From an uncultured Ruminococcus sp. (lineage in GTDB: Bacteria > Bacillota > Clostridia > Oscillospirales > Ruminococcaceae): 22,032 bases of DNA. Below, piece after piece: positions 7,257 to 14,618 of this stretch. Location: contig CABQIF010000025.1 in NCBI GenBank assembly GCA_902464115.1, positions 1-22,032 on the forward strand. Direction: 5' to 3'. The stretch's first letter is position 1, and every line of letters starts with the position of its first letter. The translations under genes were made by a program, and so were the position numbers. Below the pieces are notes generated by a model that saw nothing but the letters and a program-made list of their open reading frames with translations, was not told the DNA's origin and ran no database searches.

Positions 7257-9575
7257 TTATACCCGTACGGTGTAAGTGTGTCCGGCAACGGTTTCAAACT
7301 GAATCGTTTCCCCATCTTGCAGGGCTTCTACTGGTTTCTGTTCACAAGTGACACTGGCAACCGCATTGCACCGCAGCCGGCATGGATTTCCGTTCAGCGA
7401 GAGAATCGCAGCAGTGGTCAGCTTGCCATTTTCCCACTGCATACTCACTTCAAAGCCACCTCTTGCACGCAGTCCGCTAACGCTGCCCGTTGTCCATTCT
7501 GGCGGCAGTGCTGGGAGCAGGTTCAGTTCATCGGCATGGCTTTGCAGCAAGCATTCTGCAATTGCAGCCAATCCGCCGAAGTTTCCGTCAATCTGGAACG
7601 GTGGGTGAGAATCCAACAAATTCGGGTTGGTTGACCAAGTCAACAGCTGCTGTAAGTTTTCATATGCCATTCTGCCATCGAGCAATCGTGCCCACATATT
7701 GATAATCCATGCACGACTCCAGCCAGTGTGATTCCGGTTTCCGTGAATCAGGCGACGAATCAAAGTTGCCCGTGCAGCCTTGCTGAGTTGTGGGGTCTGG
7801 TGTGGGTCAATCAAATGTGCCGGATACAGGGCAAACAACTGTGAAATGTGGCGGTGTCCAATGTCAACTTCTGCATAGTCCTCCGACCATTCCTGAATTT
7901 GTCCATACTTTCCGATTTTAATCTTCGGTAGCTTCTTCAGCAGGTCTGACAATTCCTGTGCAAAGGCTTCATCTCGCTGTAAAATCCGGCTGCTTTCGAT
8001 GACATCTTGAAACAGTACCGTGATGATTTCAGAGTCCATAGCTGCCCCCATGCAGAGACTGCCAGTTTCTCCAGATTTTGTCCGATAGGTGTTTTCCGGT
8101 GAAACAGATGGGCAGGTTACCAGCTCGCCCTTTTCGTTTTCCATGAGATAATCCACGAAGAACAGGGCTGCTTCTCGCATCAAATCATAGTGAGCGGACA
8201 AGAAATCCCGGTCTTGCGTAAAGAGATAGTGTTCAAAAATATGCAGGCAGAGCCACGCTGCACCAGTTGGCCAAATCGTTGCTGGCTTGCACAAATCCTG
8301 CGGAGCGGTGTCCCCCCAAATATCGGTACTGTGATGGCAGACAAAGCCACGGCAGTGGTACATTTCCTTTGCGGTTTTCCGTCCTGGGTCTTGCATCCGT
8401 GCGATCAAATCAAACAATGGCAAATGGCATTCTGACAAGTTGCAGACTTCTGCCGGCCAGTAATTCATTTGCGTGTTGACATTGACCGTGTAACGGCTGC
8501 CCCATGCTGGGTGCATATCTTCGTTCCAAATGCCCTGCATATTCATCGGCTGTGAGCCCGGACGGCTTCCAGCAATCATCAGGTATCTGCCATAGTTGAA
8601 ATAGAGCACGGCAAGATGTCCGTCATGGATTTGCAGCTTGCATTCCTTGTGGTCGCCCTCATCGCCCCGTAACCGCTGTAAGCGTTCGTCTGTCGGCAGG
8701 GTGCTGTTGCCTTCGCTGTTGTCCGGCAGGTTCAAGCGTACCCGCCGGAATAATTTCTGATAGTCGCTCAAATGGCGATAGAGCAGTTCTTCATAGGTGC
8801 AGTCCTGTGCATAGGCAACGTCCATGCGGGCAGCTTCTTCGTAGTCATCCCCGTGATAGAAACTGGTTGCCACAGAGAGCAGCAGGGTAACTTCATCTGC
8901 GTTTTCAATGACCAGCTGACCGCCCAGTGTTCGCATCGTGCCGCCAGTCTGCCTGCCCGTCAGGGCTGCTGCAAAGCCAATGCCGTTCTTTCCGCCTGTA
9001 CCGCCAGTATAGAGAATGGTATTTGGTGCACATGGGCGACAATCGTCATAATCGTCCTCTCTGCCATCAATTCCAACGGACAGCGAAATGCAGCCCTTTT
9101 GGTCGGCAGCAATGTGCAATACCATAATCTGGTCTGGATAGGAAACAAACAGTTCCCGGATATAATTGACCTCATTCACGTTGAATTGTACGGCTGCCAA
9201 TGCTTGTTCCAAATCCAAGCTGCGGCAATATTGACGAGCTTTGCCCTGTATTTTCTGATGAATTTCCAAGTTACCCAGTGGCATATAGTGCCGTGCGTTG
9301 GGCGTTACACCCTGCATTTTTTCAAAGGCAATCTTTTCTGCTGCCTGAATGTGTTCTTCTGCGAGGAGTTTGCGGATTTCCAAAAGTCCTTCATAGGCAT
9401 CTGGGTTGTTACGTTCCCGTTTTCCGCCTGACCAGACGGAATCTTCGTTCAGTTTGATGACTTCGTGTTCTGGATCGCCGAACAGCATGCCCCCGATTCT
9501 GCCGTTCCCGACTGGCAGTGCATGATCAAAATCTGTCGCTGGACTGCGATACCAAAGTGTGGTTTGTGAATCCAT
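7257..9575 (-). CDS. GH95 family glycosidase (alpha-1,2-L-fucosidase or alpha-L-galactosidase type)
   Basis: A 772-aa GH95 enzyme. Family members cleave terminal alpha-1,2-L-fucose, or alpha-L-galactose, from plant or host glycans by inversion. Numbered from the ATG at 9575, the N-terminal domain shows GNGRIGGMLFG and LNEDSVWSGG. The (alpha/alpha)6 domain carries NVNTQMNYWPAE with the Asn pair 365/367, the acid Glu494 in PSVSPENTY, and Asp663 in FQIDGNFGG, matching the known catalytic set of the Bifidobacterium enzyme AfcA. The start at 9575 is chosen over an in-frame ATG at 9605 because GGAGG lies 7 nt before it. No signal peptide is present, so it probably acts in the cytoplasm on imported oligosaccharides, while the neighbouring GH26 lipoprotein works outside. 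Which sugar it removes is not decidable here. Confidence 0.92.
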   Translation of the reverse strand: MDSQTTLWYRSPATDFDHALPVGNGRIGGMLFGDPEHEVIKLNEDSVWSGGKRERNNPDAYEGLLEIRKLLAEEHIQAAEKIAFEKMQGVTPNARHYMPLGNLEIHQKIQGKARQYCRSLDLEQALAAVQFNVNEVNYIRELFVSYPDQIMVLHIAADQKGCISLSVGIDGREDDYDDCRPCAPNTILYTGGTGGKNGIGFAAALTGRQTGGTMRTLGGQLVIENADEVTLLLSVATSFYHGDDYEEAARMDVAYAQDCTYEELLYRHLSDYQKLFRRVRLNLPDNSEGNSTLPTDERLQRLRGDEGDHKECKLQIHDGHLAVLYFNYGRYLMIAGSRPGSQPMNMQGIWNEDMHPAWGSRYTVNVNTQMNYWPAEVCNLSECHLPLFDLIARMQDPGRKTAKEMYHCRGFVCHHSTDIWGDTAPQDLCKPATIWPTGAAWLCLHIFEHYLFTQDRDFLSAHYDLMREAALFFVDYLMENEKGELVTCPSVSPENTYRTKSGETGSLCMGAAMDSEIITVLFQDVIESSRILQRDEAFAQELSDLLKKLPKIKIGKYGQIQEWSEDYAEVDIGHRHISQLFALYPAHLIDPHQTPQLSKAARATLIRRLIHGNRNHTGWSRAWIINMWARLLDGRMAYENLQQLLTWSTNPNLLDSHPPFQIDGNFGGLAAIAECLLQSHADELNLLPALPPEWTTGSVSGLRARGGFEVSMQWENGKLTTAAILSLNGNPCRLRCNAVASVTCEQKPVEALQDGETIQFETVAGHTYTVRV

Positions 9576-9641
9576 GTTTATATCCTCCGTTTCCTCGTTT
9601 TCCATATAAAAATCTGAGCATTCCTGCCCAATATCCCATCT

Positions 9642-9670
9642 ATTATACCATAATCACCCACAAAAAGCAA
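9642..9670 (-). promoter_or_regulatory. Putative sigma-A promoter for the GH95-GH26 operon
   Basis: On the minus strand TATAAT (9642-9647) is preceded by TGG (an extended -10) and, 17 bp upstream, by TTGCTT (9665-9670), a weak -35. The predicted start leaves a leader of about 60 nt. It is divergent from the promoter at 9768. Confidence 0.65.
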
Positions 9671-9767
9671 TTGGTTCTTTCAAAATCAAACCATAAAATT
9701 TAATTTCCTATTTTTAACAAATATGTTACGTTCCATTCTTCTTTTTCGGGGTTTCTTGTCTATTTTC

Positions 9768-9796
9768 TTGACATTGTGAAAAAAATATGGTACAAT
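9768..9796 (+). promoter_or_regulatory. Consensus sigma-A promoter for the CapD-type gene
   Basis: TTGACA (9768-9773), a 17-bp spacer and TACAAT (9791-9796), with TGG as an extended -10 element. Transcription would start near 9803, about 45 nt before the coding region. Confidence 0.85.
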
Positions 9797-9848
9797 AAAT
9801 CAAAATCCGGGGGATTGGATTGCAAAAAAATTTGAGATTGAGAGATGA

Positions 9849-11765
9849 TTGCTGTTGAAACGATACGCAACCCGAAAAAAAAACTCTGTACGAAAATATA
9901 TCTTAATGGCTGCCGATGTCGGGATTCTTTTTTTGTGCATAGTCTTAACGGTATTTGTGTTCTTCCTGCTGGAACAACCAGTGATGCAGATGAACCACTT
10001 GCTTCCGTATTTTGCCATCAACATTCTGTTATCCTTTCTGACCTTGACGGTCAGCGGTGCATATGATGTCTTTTGGCGATACTTTAATATGCGGGACTAT
10101 ATCACCTGTTCGCTTGGCGTAATTATTGGGCAGGTACTCAGCAGTCTTGTAGTGCTGCTGTTACGATGGCATATTCCATTTGGATTTTTGGTTTTGAATA
10201 CAACCCTTGCCCTTGGCGGAATTGTGGCATTTCGTCTGGTTTTTCGCCATACGTTTTTAATTTTAACCGATGCCGGACGGGTGGAATCTCGAAAGCGGCT
10301 GTTAATTGTCGGTGCAGGCAGCGGATGCGAATTGATTTTGAAAGAAATTCAGCGTTCCTGTGCAGACCCAGAAAAAACGCCGCCGATTCCCTACGACCCT
10401 ATCTGTATTGTCGATGATGACCCGTTGAAACGCAACGCAACGGTAATGGGTGTTCGGGTTGCCGGAACGACAGAGGATATTAAACCGCTCTGTGACAAGC
10501 TAAAAATTGATATGATTCTGTTTGCGATTCCGTCTTGCGATGAAGAAAACCGCAGACGCATTCTTGACCTCTGTTCGCATGCTGGACGACCAGTGAAAAT
10601 CATGCCGCATCTGAGCCAAATTTTGTTTCAGAAAGACATCATTCCACAGATTCAAGATGTTCGGATTGAAGACCTGCTGGGCAGAGAGCCAGCAAAGTTT
10701 GACCGAGAAAAAGTTGCTAATTTTCTAAAGGATAAAGTCTGCATGATTACAGGCGGTGGCGGTTCAATTGGTTCGGAAATTGTCCGGCAGATTATGACCT
10801 ATCACCCCAAAAAAGTGATTATTGTAGATATCTATGAAAACAATGCCTACGATATTCAGCAGGAATTGTTTCTCACCTATGGTTCAAAGATTCCATTGTT
10901 TGTGGAAATTGCCTCTGTTCGGGATCATGCAAAACTGATTACACTGTTTGAAAAATATCATCCGCAGATTGTCTTTCATGCAGCAGCCCACAAACACGTT
11001 CCATTGATGGAAAATTGTCCGGAAGAAGCAGTAAAGAACAACATTGTTGGTACATTTTATCTCGCAACGCTGGCGACTACATTCCAATGTGAAAAATTCA
11101 TCATGATTTCCACAGATAAAGCAGTGCACCCTGCCAATGTTATGGGAGCAACAAAACGCTGCTGTGAAATGATTATTCAGTATATGTCCCAGCATTCCAC
11201 CAATACAGAATTTATCACGACTCGATTCGGGAATGTGCTTGGCTCAAATGGCTCTGTCATTCCGCTATTTCGGAAACAGCTGGAAAGCGGAAAGCCGCTG
11301 ACTGTTACCCATCCGAAAATGATTCGGTATTTCATGACCATTCCAGAGGCAGTGTCTTTGGTGCTGCATGCCAGTGCAATGGCACATGGCGGTGAAATTT
11401 TCGTGCTGGATATGGGTGCACCTGTTCGCATTTTAACGCTGGCAGAAAACTTGATTGCTGCCTATGGAAAACGCCCTTATATTGATGTAAAAATTCGATT
11501 TATTGGGTTGCGACCAGGCGAAAAAATGGAAGAAGAACTGATGACCGAACAGGAAAATCAACAGCAAAAAACCTTGCAGGAAACCGAAAACAGTCAAATC
11601 TTTATCGGCAAACAAATTGCATTCGATGATACCAACTTTGTTTCACGTCTTTATGAAATTGAGCAGGCTGCCCTGCGAAATGACCGGGAAGAAACCTTAC
11701 AGTTACTCAAAGCGTTAGTGCCGGACTTTCACCATGAAGATGCCCATTCATCCACTGCAAAATAA
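9849..11765 (+). CDS. Membrane-anchored nucleotide-sugar 4,6-dehydratase/epimerase, CapD/PglF type
   Basis: A 638-aa protein of the CapD/PglF/FlaA1-like group, which converts UDP-GlcNAc to a 4-keto-6-deoxy sugar for capsule, O-antigen or glycoprotein glycans. It has an N-terminal membrane region with about four helices (18-135), a CoA-binding/Rossmann-like domain starting at VGAGSG (154-159), then the extended SDR domain with TGGGGSIG (301-308) and STDKAVHP, the family's catalytic S/T-D-K region. Length is normal. The start is unclear: TGA lies in frame directly before the TTG at 9849 and no good ribosome binding site exists; TTG at 9855 or ATG at 9906 are alternatives. An A9 tract lies at 9875-9883. 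The phosphoglycosyl transferase gene follows after 18 nt, so the two probably act in sequence. Confidence 0.88.
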   Translation: MLLKRYATRKKNSVRKYILMAADVGILFLCIVLTVFVFFLLEQPVMQMNHLLPYFAINILLSFLTLTVSGAYDVFWRYFNMRDYITCSLGVIIGQVLSSLVVLLLRWHIPFGFLVLNTTLALGGIVAFRLVFRHTFLILTDAGRVESRKRLLIVGAGSGCELILKEIQRSCADPEKTPPIPYDPICIVDDDPLKRNATVMGVRVAGTTEDIKPLCDKLKIDMILFAIPSCDEENRRRILDLCSHAGRPVKIMPHLSQILFQKDIIPQIQDVRIEDLLGREPAKFDREKVANFLKDKVCMITGGGGSIGSEIVRQIMTYHPKKVIIVDIYENNAYDIQQELFLTYGSKIPLFVEIASVRDHAKLITLFEKYHPQIVFHAAAHKHVPLMENCPEEAVKNNIVGTFYLATLATTFQCEKFIMISTDKAVHPANVMGATKRCCEMIIQYMSQHSTNTEFITTRFGNVLGSNGSVIPLFRKQLESGKPLTVTHPKMIRYFMTIPEAVSLVLHASAMAHGGEIFVLDMGAPVRILTLAENLIAAYGKRPYIDVKIRFIGLRPGEKMEEELMTEQENQQQKTLQETENSQIFIGKQIAFDDTNFVSRLYEIEQAALRNDREETLQLLKALVPDFHHEDAHSSTAK

Positions 11766-11783
11766 GGAAAGGAGCGTTCTTCT

Positions 11784-12413
11784 TTGCACAATTTTTATCG
11801 CCGTTATATCAAACGGCTGCTGGATATCATCCTTGGTATTCTTGGCTGCATTCCAGCCTGTCCAGTCATGCTGATTGTCATCATTGCGATGTTTTTCTTT
11901 GACCGAGGAACAATTTTCTTTGTACAGGAGCGTGCTGGAAAACGAGATGCCAACGGCAACCCGACCACATTCCGGATGCATAAGTTCCGCACCATGAAAA
12001 TGAATACCCCTCATGACATTCCAACAGACCAATTTGAACATGCTGACCAGTATATTACACCACTCGGAAAATTTCTGCGGAAATCCAGTCTGGATGAACT
12101 GCCGCAGATTTTTGATATTCTGCGGGGGGATATGTCTTTTGTAGGCCCACGTCCAGCACTGCCGAATCAAACCAGACTGCTGGAACTGCGTCATGAAAAT
12201 GGTTCTGACCAGCTGAAACCCGGATTATTCGGCTGGGCACAGAAAAATGGACGAGATCGTCTTCTTGAACCAGAAAAAGCTGCTTATGATGGCGAATATG
12301 CAGAAAAACTTTCCTTTTGGATGGACTGCAAATCCTTCTTCGGCTGCATTTTTAATTCTGTTTTGCAAAAAAATGTTGTTGAAGGCAAGCAACAACGCTC
12401 CTCTAAACAATAA
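11784..12413 (+). CDS. Phosphoglycosyl transferase, PglC/WcaJ-type (undecaprenyl-phosphate sugar phosphotransferase)
   Basis: This 209-aa monotopic phosphoglycosyl transferase would move a sugar-1-phosphate from a UDP-sugar to undecaprenyl phosphate at the inner leaflet, the first step of capsule, exopolysaccharide or glycoprotein glycan assembly. It shows the N-terminal re-entrant membrane helix (about 10-38), FRMHKFRTM (63-71), the catalytic Asp-Glu dyad in SSLDELPQ (Asp104, Glu105), and GDMSFVGPRPALP. Length fits the minimal PglC core rather than the larger WbaP type. The start is TTG with AAAGGAG about 9 nt upstream. It is 18 nt behind the CapD/PglF-type gene, whose product could supply its substrate. 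No glycosyltransferase, flippase or polymerase is nearby. Confidence 0.92.
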   Translation: MHNFYRRYIKRLLDIILGILGCIPACPVMLIVIIAMFFFDRGTIFFVQERAGKRDANGNPTTFRMHKFRTMKMNTPHDIPTDQFEHADQYITPLGKFLRKSSLDELPQIFDILRGDMSFVGPRPALPNQTRLLELRHENGSDQLKPGLFGWAQKNGRDRLLEPEKAAYDGEYAEKLSFWMDCKSFFGCIFNSVLQKNVVEGKQQRSSKQ

Positions 12414-12426
12414 ACCAACAAATCAC

Positions 12427-12463
12427 AATCCGCACAGTTTCCACAACTCGTGCGGATTTTTTT
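12427..12463 (+). terminator. Terminator after the phosphoglycosyl transferase gene
   Basis: A perfect 9-bp stem AATCCGCAC/GTGCGGATT with a 14-nt loop is followed by a T run. The run overlaps the TAA of the convergent HAD gene (12462-12464). On the minus strand it could also act, with a weaker T tract. Confidence 0.85.
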
Positions 12464-13562
12464 ATGCTCTGCAAATCGACAAAAACTGTCGCAGCAATCG
12501 CAGATGGGTTTTCCACTTCGCCGGTTTTTTCGGCTCTGGCAGGGTGGAAAATCCACAAGGGGTACAAACTGCCGTCCATGCATCATCTTTCGGAAATGCT
12601 GCCCGGTCTGCCTCTGCTGCATGATGACAGAGCATTTCGATTGCTCCCTGTGCCGCTGGAAGCGGATGTTCGAAAAAGTGTGTTGCCAGCTGCATGGCAC
12701 GTTCCTGCCCCCGCTGAAACATGAAATCCTGCGTGACAACTTCCGGCAGATGTTCCGCATTTGGCAATAGTAAGCCCATGAAATAGGGGTCTGCGTTCCA
12801 GTCGCATTCTCGCCGCATCATCCGAAATGGGTCGTCAAAATAGGTATTCACTGCCAGAGCAACACTGCAACGCTCTGCAAGAGAAGGCTGTTCTGCTTGA
12901 ATCGCCGGATACAATCGCCCGTAATGCTGGAACACAGCTCTGGCTGCTGGCAGCCACATTCCCTGCAAGCCCAGACAACGAGGATTTTCCACGTCTGCAA
13001 TGCGGTTATCCCCAATTTGCAAAAATTGCTTTGGTGGGATTTCCATGCGTTTCAACTGTCGATAAATTCCGCCATTCGCCTTGCTATACCCCAATTCAGA
13101 GGACAGCAACAACAAATCATAGTCGCCTGCTCCCACTTTTTGCAGCATCCGCACAATCTGTTCGGTCGGCAGGTACATATCTGTCACAATGGCGATGTGT
13201 TTTCCGGCTTCTTTCGCCGCACAGTACAGGGAAAGTCCGCTCTCTCTCGGATAGCAGTACCGCCATTCCAGTTCCAGTTCCAAATCCATCCACTGCTGTA
13301 TCACGGCATCAGAAATACCCGTTTTCTGCTGGATCGCCTGATAAATTTCGAGAAAGGTCAGTTCTCGTTTTCTACCCTGCCGCAGCTGGTTTTCCGTCTG
13401 ACTCCGCAGTGCTGCAAAGTCTGGTACTTGCAATTCCTGTTCCATCTGACAAAACAGGTCATCCGGCTGCAAAAACGGACGCAGCAACAGGGTATCAAAT
13501 AAATCAAATCCAATCCAATCATATGCCATCATTGCAGTGCGAATCTGTTCGCAGGAATTCAT
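12462..13562 (-). CDS. HAD-superfamily protein, COG5610-like (polysaccharide-associated)
   Basis: A 366-aa protein with a HAD phosphatase core: motif I FDLFDTLLLRP (Asp20 and Asp23), motif II IVTDMYLP, motif III around SKANGGIY and motif IV IGDNRIADV. The FDLFDTLL form with a long C-terminal extension is typical of predicted hydrolases of COG5610, which often sit with glycosyltransferases in cell-surface polysaccharide loci; their substrate is unknown. The C-terminal part (after about 215) has no motif I can name. The ATG at 13562 is preferred over the one at 13571 because AGGAGG is only 0 nt from the latter but 9 nt from the former. Its convergent position next to the CapD/PGT pair suggests, but does not prove, a link to the same glycan. 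Confidence 0.78.
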   Translation of the reverse strand: MNSCEQIRTAMMAYDWIGFDLFDTLLLRPFLQPDDLFCQMEQELQVPDFAALRSQTENQLRQGRKRELTFLEIYQAIQQKTGISDAVIQQWMDLELELEWRYCYPRESGLSLYCAAKEAGKHIAIVTDMYLPTEQIVRMLQKVGAGDYDLLLLSSELGYSKANGGIYRQLKRMEIPPKQFLQIGDNRIADVENPRCLGLQGMWLPAARAVFQHYGRLYPAIQAEQPSLAERCSVALAVNTYFDDPFRMMRRECDWNADPYFMGLLLPNAEHLPEVVTQDFMFQRGQERAMQLATHFFEHPLPAAQGAIEMLCHHAAEADRAAFPKDDAWTAVCTPCGFSTLPEPKKPAKWKTHLRLLRQFLSICRA

Positions 13563-13587
13563 AGACAGCATCCTCCTTTTCCAAAAG

Positions 13588-13621
13588 AAAACACCCCTGC
13601 CGCTTGACAGGGATGTTTTTT
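13588..13621 (-). terminator. Terminator after recR
   Basis: AACACCCCTG (13590-13599) pairs with CAGGGATGTT (13608-13617) with one C/A mismatch and an 8-nt loop. On the minus strand a TTTTCTTTT tract follows. It ends the dnaX-ybaB-recR unit just before the ribosome binding site of the downstream HAD gene. Confidence 0.8.
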
Positions 13622-13622
13622 G

Positions 13623-14225
13623 TTACATTTCGCTTCTGTTTTCCAGTGCCTTATAAAGCGTGACTTCATCGGCATATTCCACCACGCCACCGACTGGCAA
13701 TCCAAATGCCAAACGGGAAACTTTGATCTGCATTGGCTTGAGCAGCTGTGCGAGATACATCGCTGTGGCATCGCCCTCCACAGTGGGATTGGTTGCCATA
13801 ATGACTTCTCGAACCGTTCCGCTCTGTAATCGTGCCAACAGTTTCCGAATCTTCAGCTGTTCCGGCATGACACCGGTCAGCGGAGAAATCAGCCCGTGCA
13901 AAACGTGGTAAACGCCATGATATTCGTTGGTACGCTCGAAAGCGGCAACGTCTTTCGGTGCTTCTACCACACAGATGATTCCATGGTCTCTGGTATCATC
14001 GCTACAAATCGGACAGACTGCTTGGTCAGTGAGGTTTTGGCAGCAGCTGCAATAGTGAATCGCTTTTTTGGCGTGCATCATTGCATCTGCAAATGCCTGT
14101 ACTTCTTCTTCTGGTCTGGAAATCAGATAATACGCCAGACGCTGGGCAGATTTCATGCCGATTCCCGGCAATTTTGCAAACTGTTCTGCCAACAGCACCA
14201 TGGGCAGTGCATTGCTGTCTGCCAT
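13623..14225 (-). CDS. recR: Recombination mediator protein RecR
   Basis: RecR works with RecO (and RecF) to load RecA onto SSB-coated single-stranded DNA during gap repair. The 200-aa length is standard. An N-terminal helix-hairpin-helix region includes KLPGIGMKSAQRLAYYL. The Cys4 zinc finger is C59-x2-C62 and C71-x2-C74. A TOPRIM domain follows, with VVEAPKDVAAFE and ATNPTVEGDATAMYL, and the C-terminal RLAFGLPVGGVVEYAD is highly typical. It starts 3 nt after the ybaB stop, and no clear Shine-Dalgarno lies before its ATG, so translation is probably coupled to ybaB. The order dnaX, ybaB, recR is conserved across Firmicutes. Confidence 0.97.
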   Translation of the reverse strand: MADSNALPMVLLAEQFAKLPGIGMKSAQRLAYYLISRPEEEVQAFADAMMHAKKAIHYCSCCQNLTDQAVCPICSDDTRDHGIICVVEAPKDVAAFERTNEYHGVYHVLHGLISPLTGVMPEQLKIRKLLARLQSGTVREVIMATNPTVEGDATAMYLAQLLKPMQIKVSRLAFGLPVGGVVEYADEVTLYKALENRSEM

Positions 14226-14228
14226 TGA

Positions 14229-14576
14229 TTAAAACAGACCCGGCAGGGATACGCCGCCTGTAATCTTGCTCATTTCGGTTTCTGTTGTGCTTTCTACCTG
14301 GTTTACAGCTTCGTTGATGGCACTGATGACCAGATCCTGCAACATTTCTACATCTTCCGGATCAACGACTTCCTTGTTGATGGTCAGGGACTTGATGGTC
14401 TTCTTACCAGTTACAACAACGGAAACTGCACCGCCGCCAGAGGTTGCGGAAAATTCTCTGTTTTCGATGTCTTCCTGTAAGGTGGTGATTTCATCCTGCA
14501 TCTTCTGTGCCTGACGAATCATTGCATTCATATTCTGGGCACCGCCCATATTCTGCTTTGGTAATCTTGCTTTCAT
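14229..14576 (-). CDS. ybaB: YbaB/EbfC-family nucleoid-associated protein
   Basis: A 115-aa member of the YbaB/EbfC family, small dimeric DNA-binding proteins. A helical N-terminus (about 14-40, MIRQAQKMQDEITTLQEDI) precedes the beta region with EFSATSGGGAVSVVVTGK and the conserved VDPEDVEMLQDLV helix. AAGGAG lies 7-8 nt before the ATG. Its place between dnaX and recR is the usual one and links it by context to replication and recombination, although its exact role is still open. Confidence 0.95.
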   Translation of the reverse strand: MKARLPKQNMGGAQNMNAMIRQAQKMQDEITTLQEDIENREFSATSGGGAVSVVVTGKKTIKSLTINKEVVDPEDVEMLQDLVISAINEAVNQVESTTETEMSKITGGVSLPGLF

Positions 14577-14618
14577 GATTGAGATCTCCTTAAAGAATGA
14601 ATTTAAATCAAAAATTTT

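Noticed and set aside
8772..9431. Long antisense frame inside the GH95 gene
   Set aside because: Shadow of a strongly supported glycosidase with all catalytic motifs; no ribosome binding site and no family resemblance.
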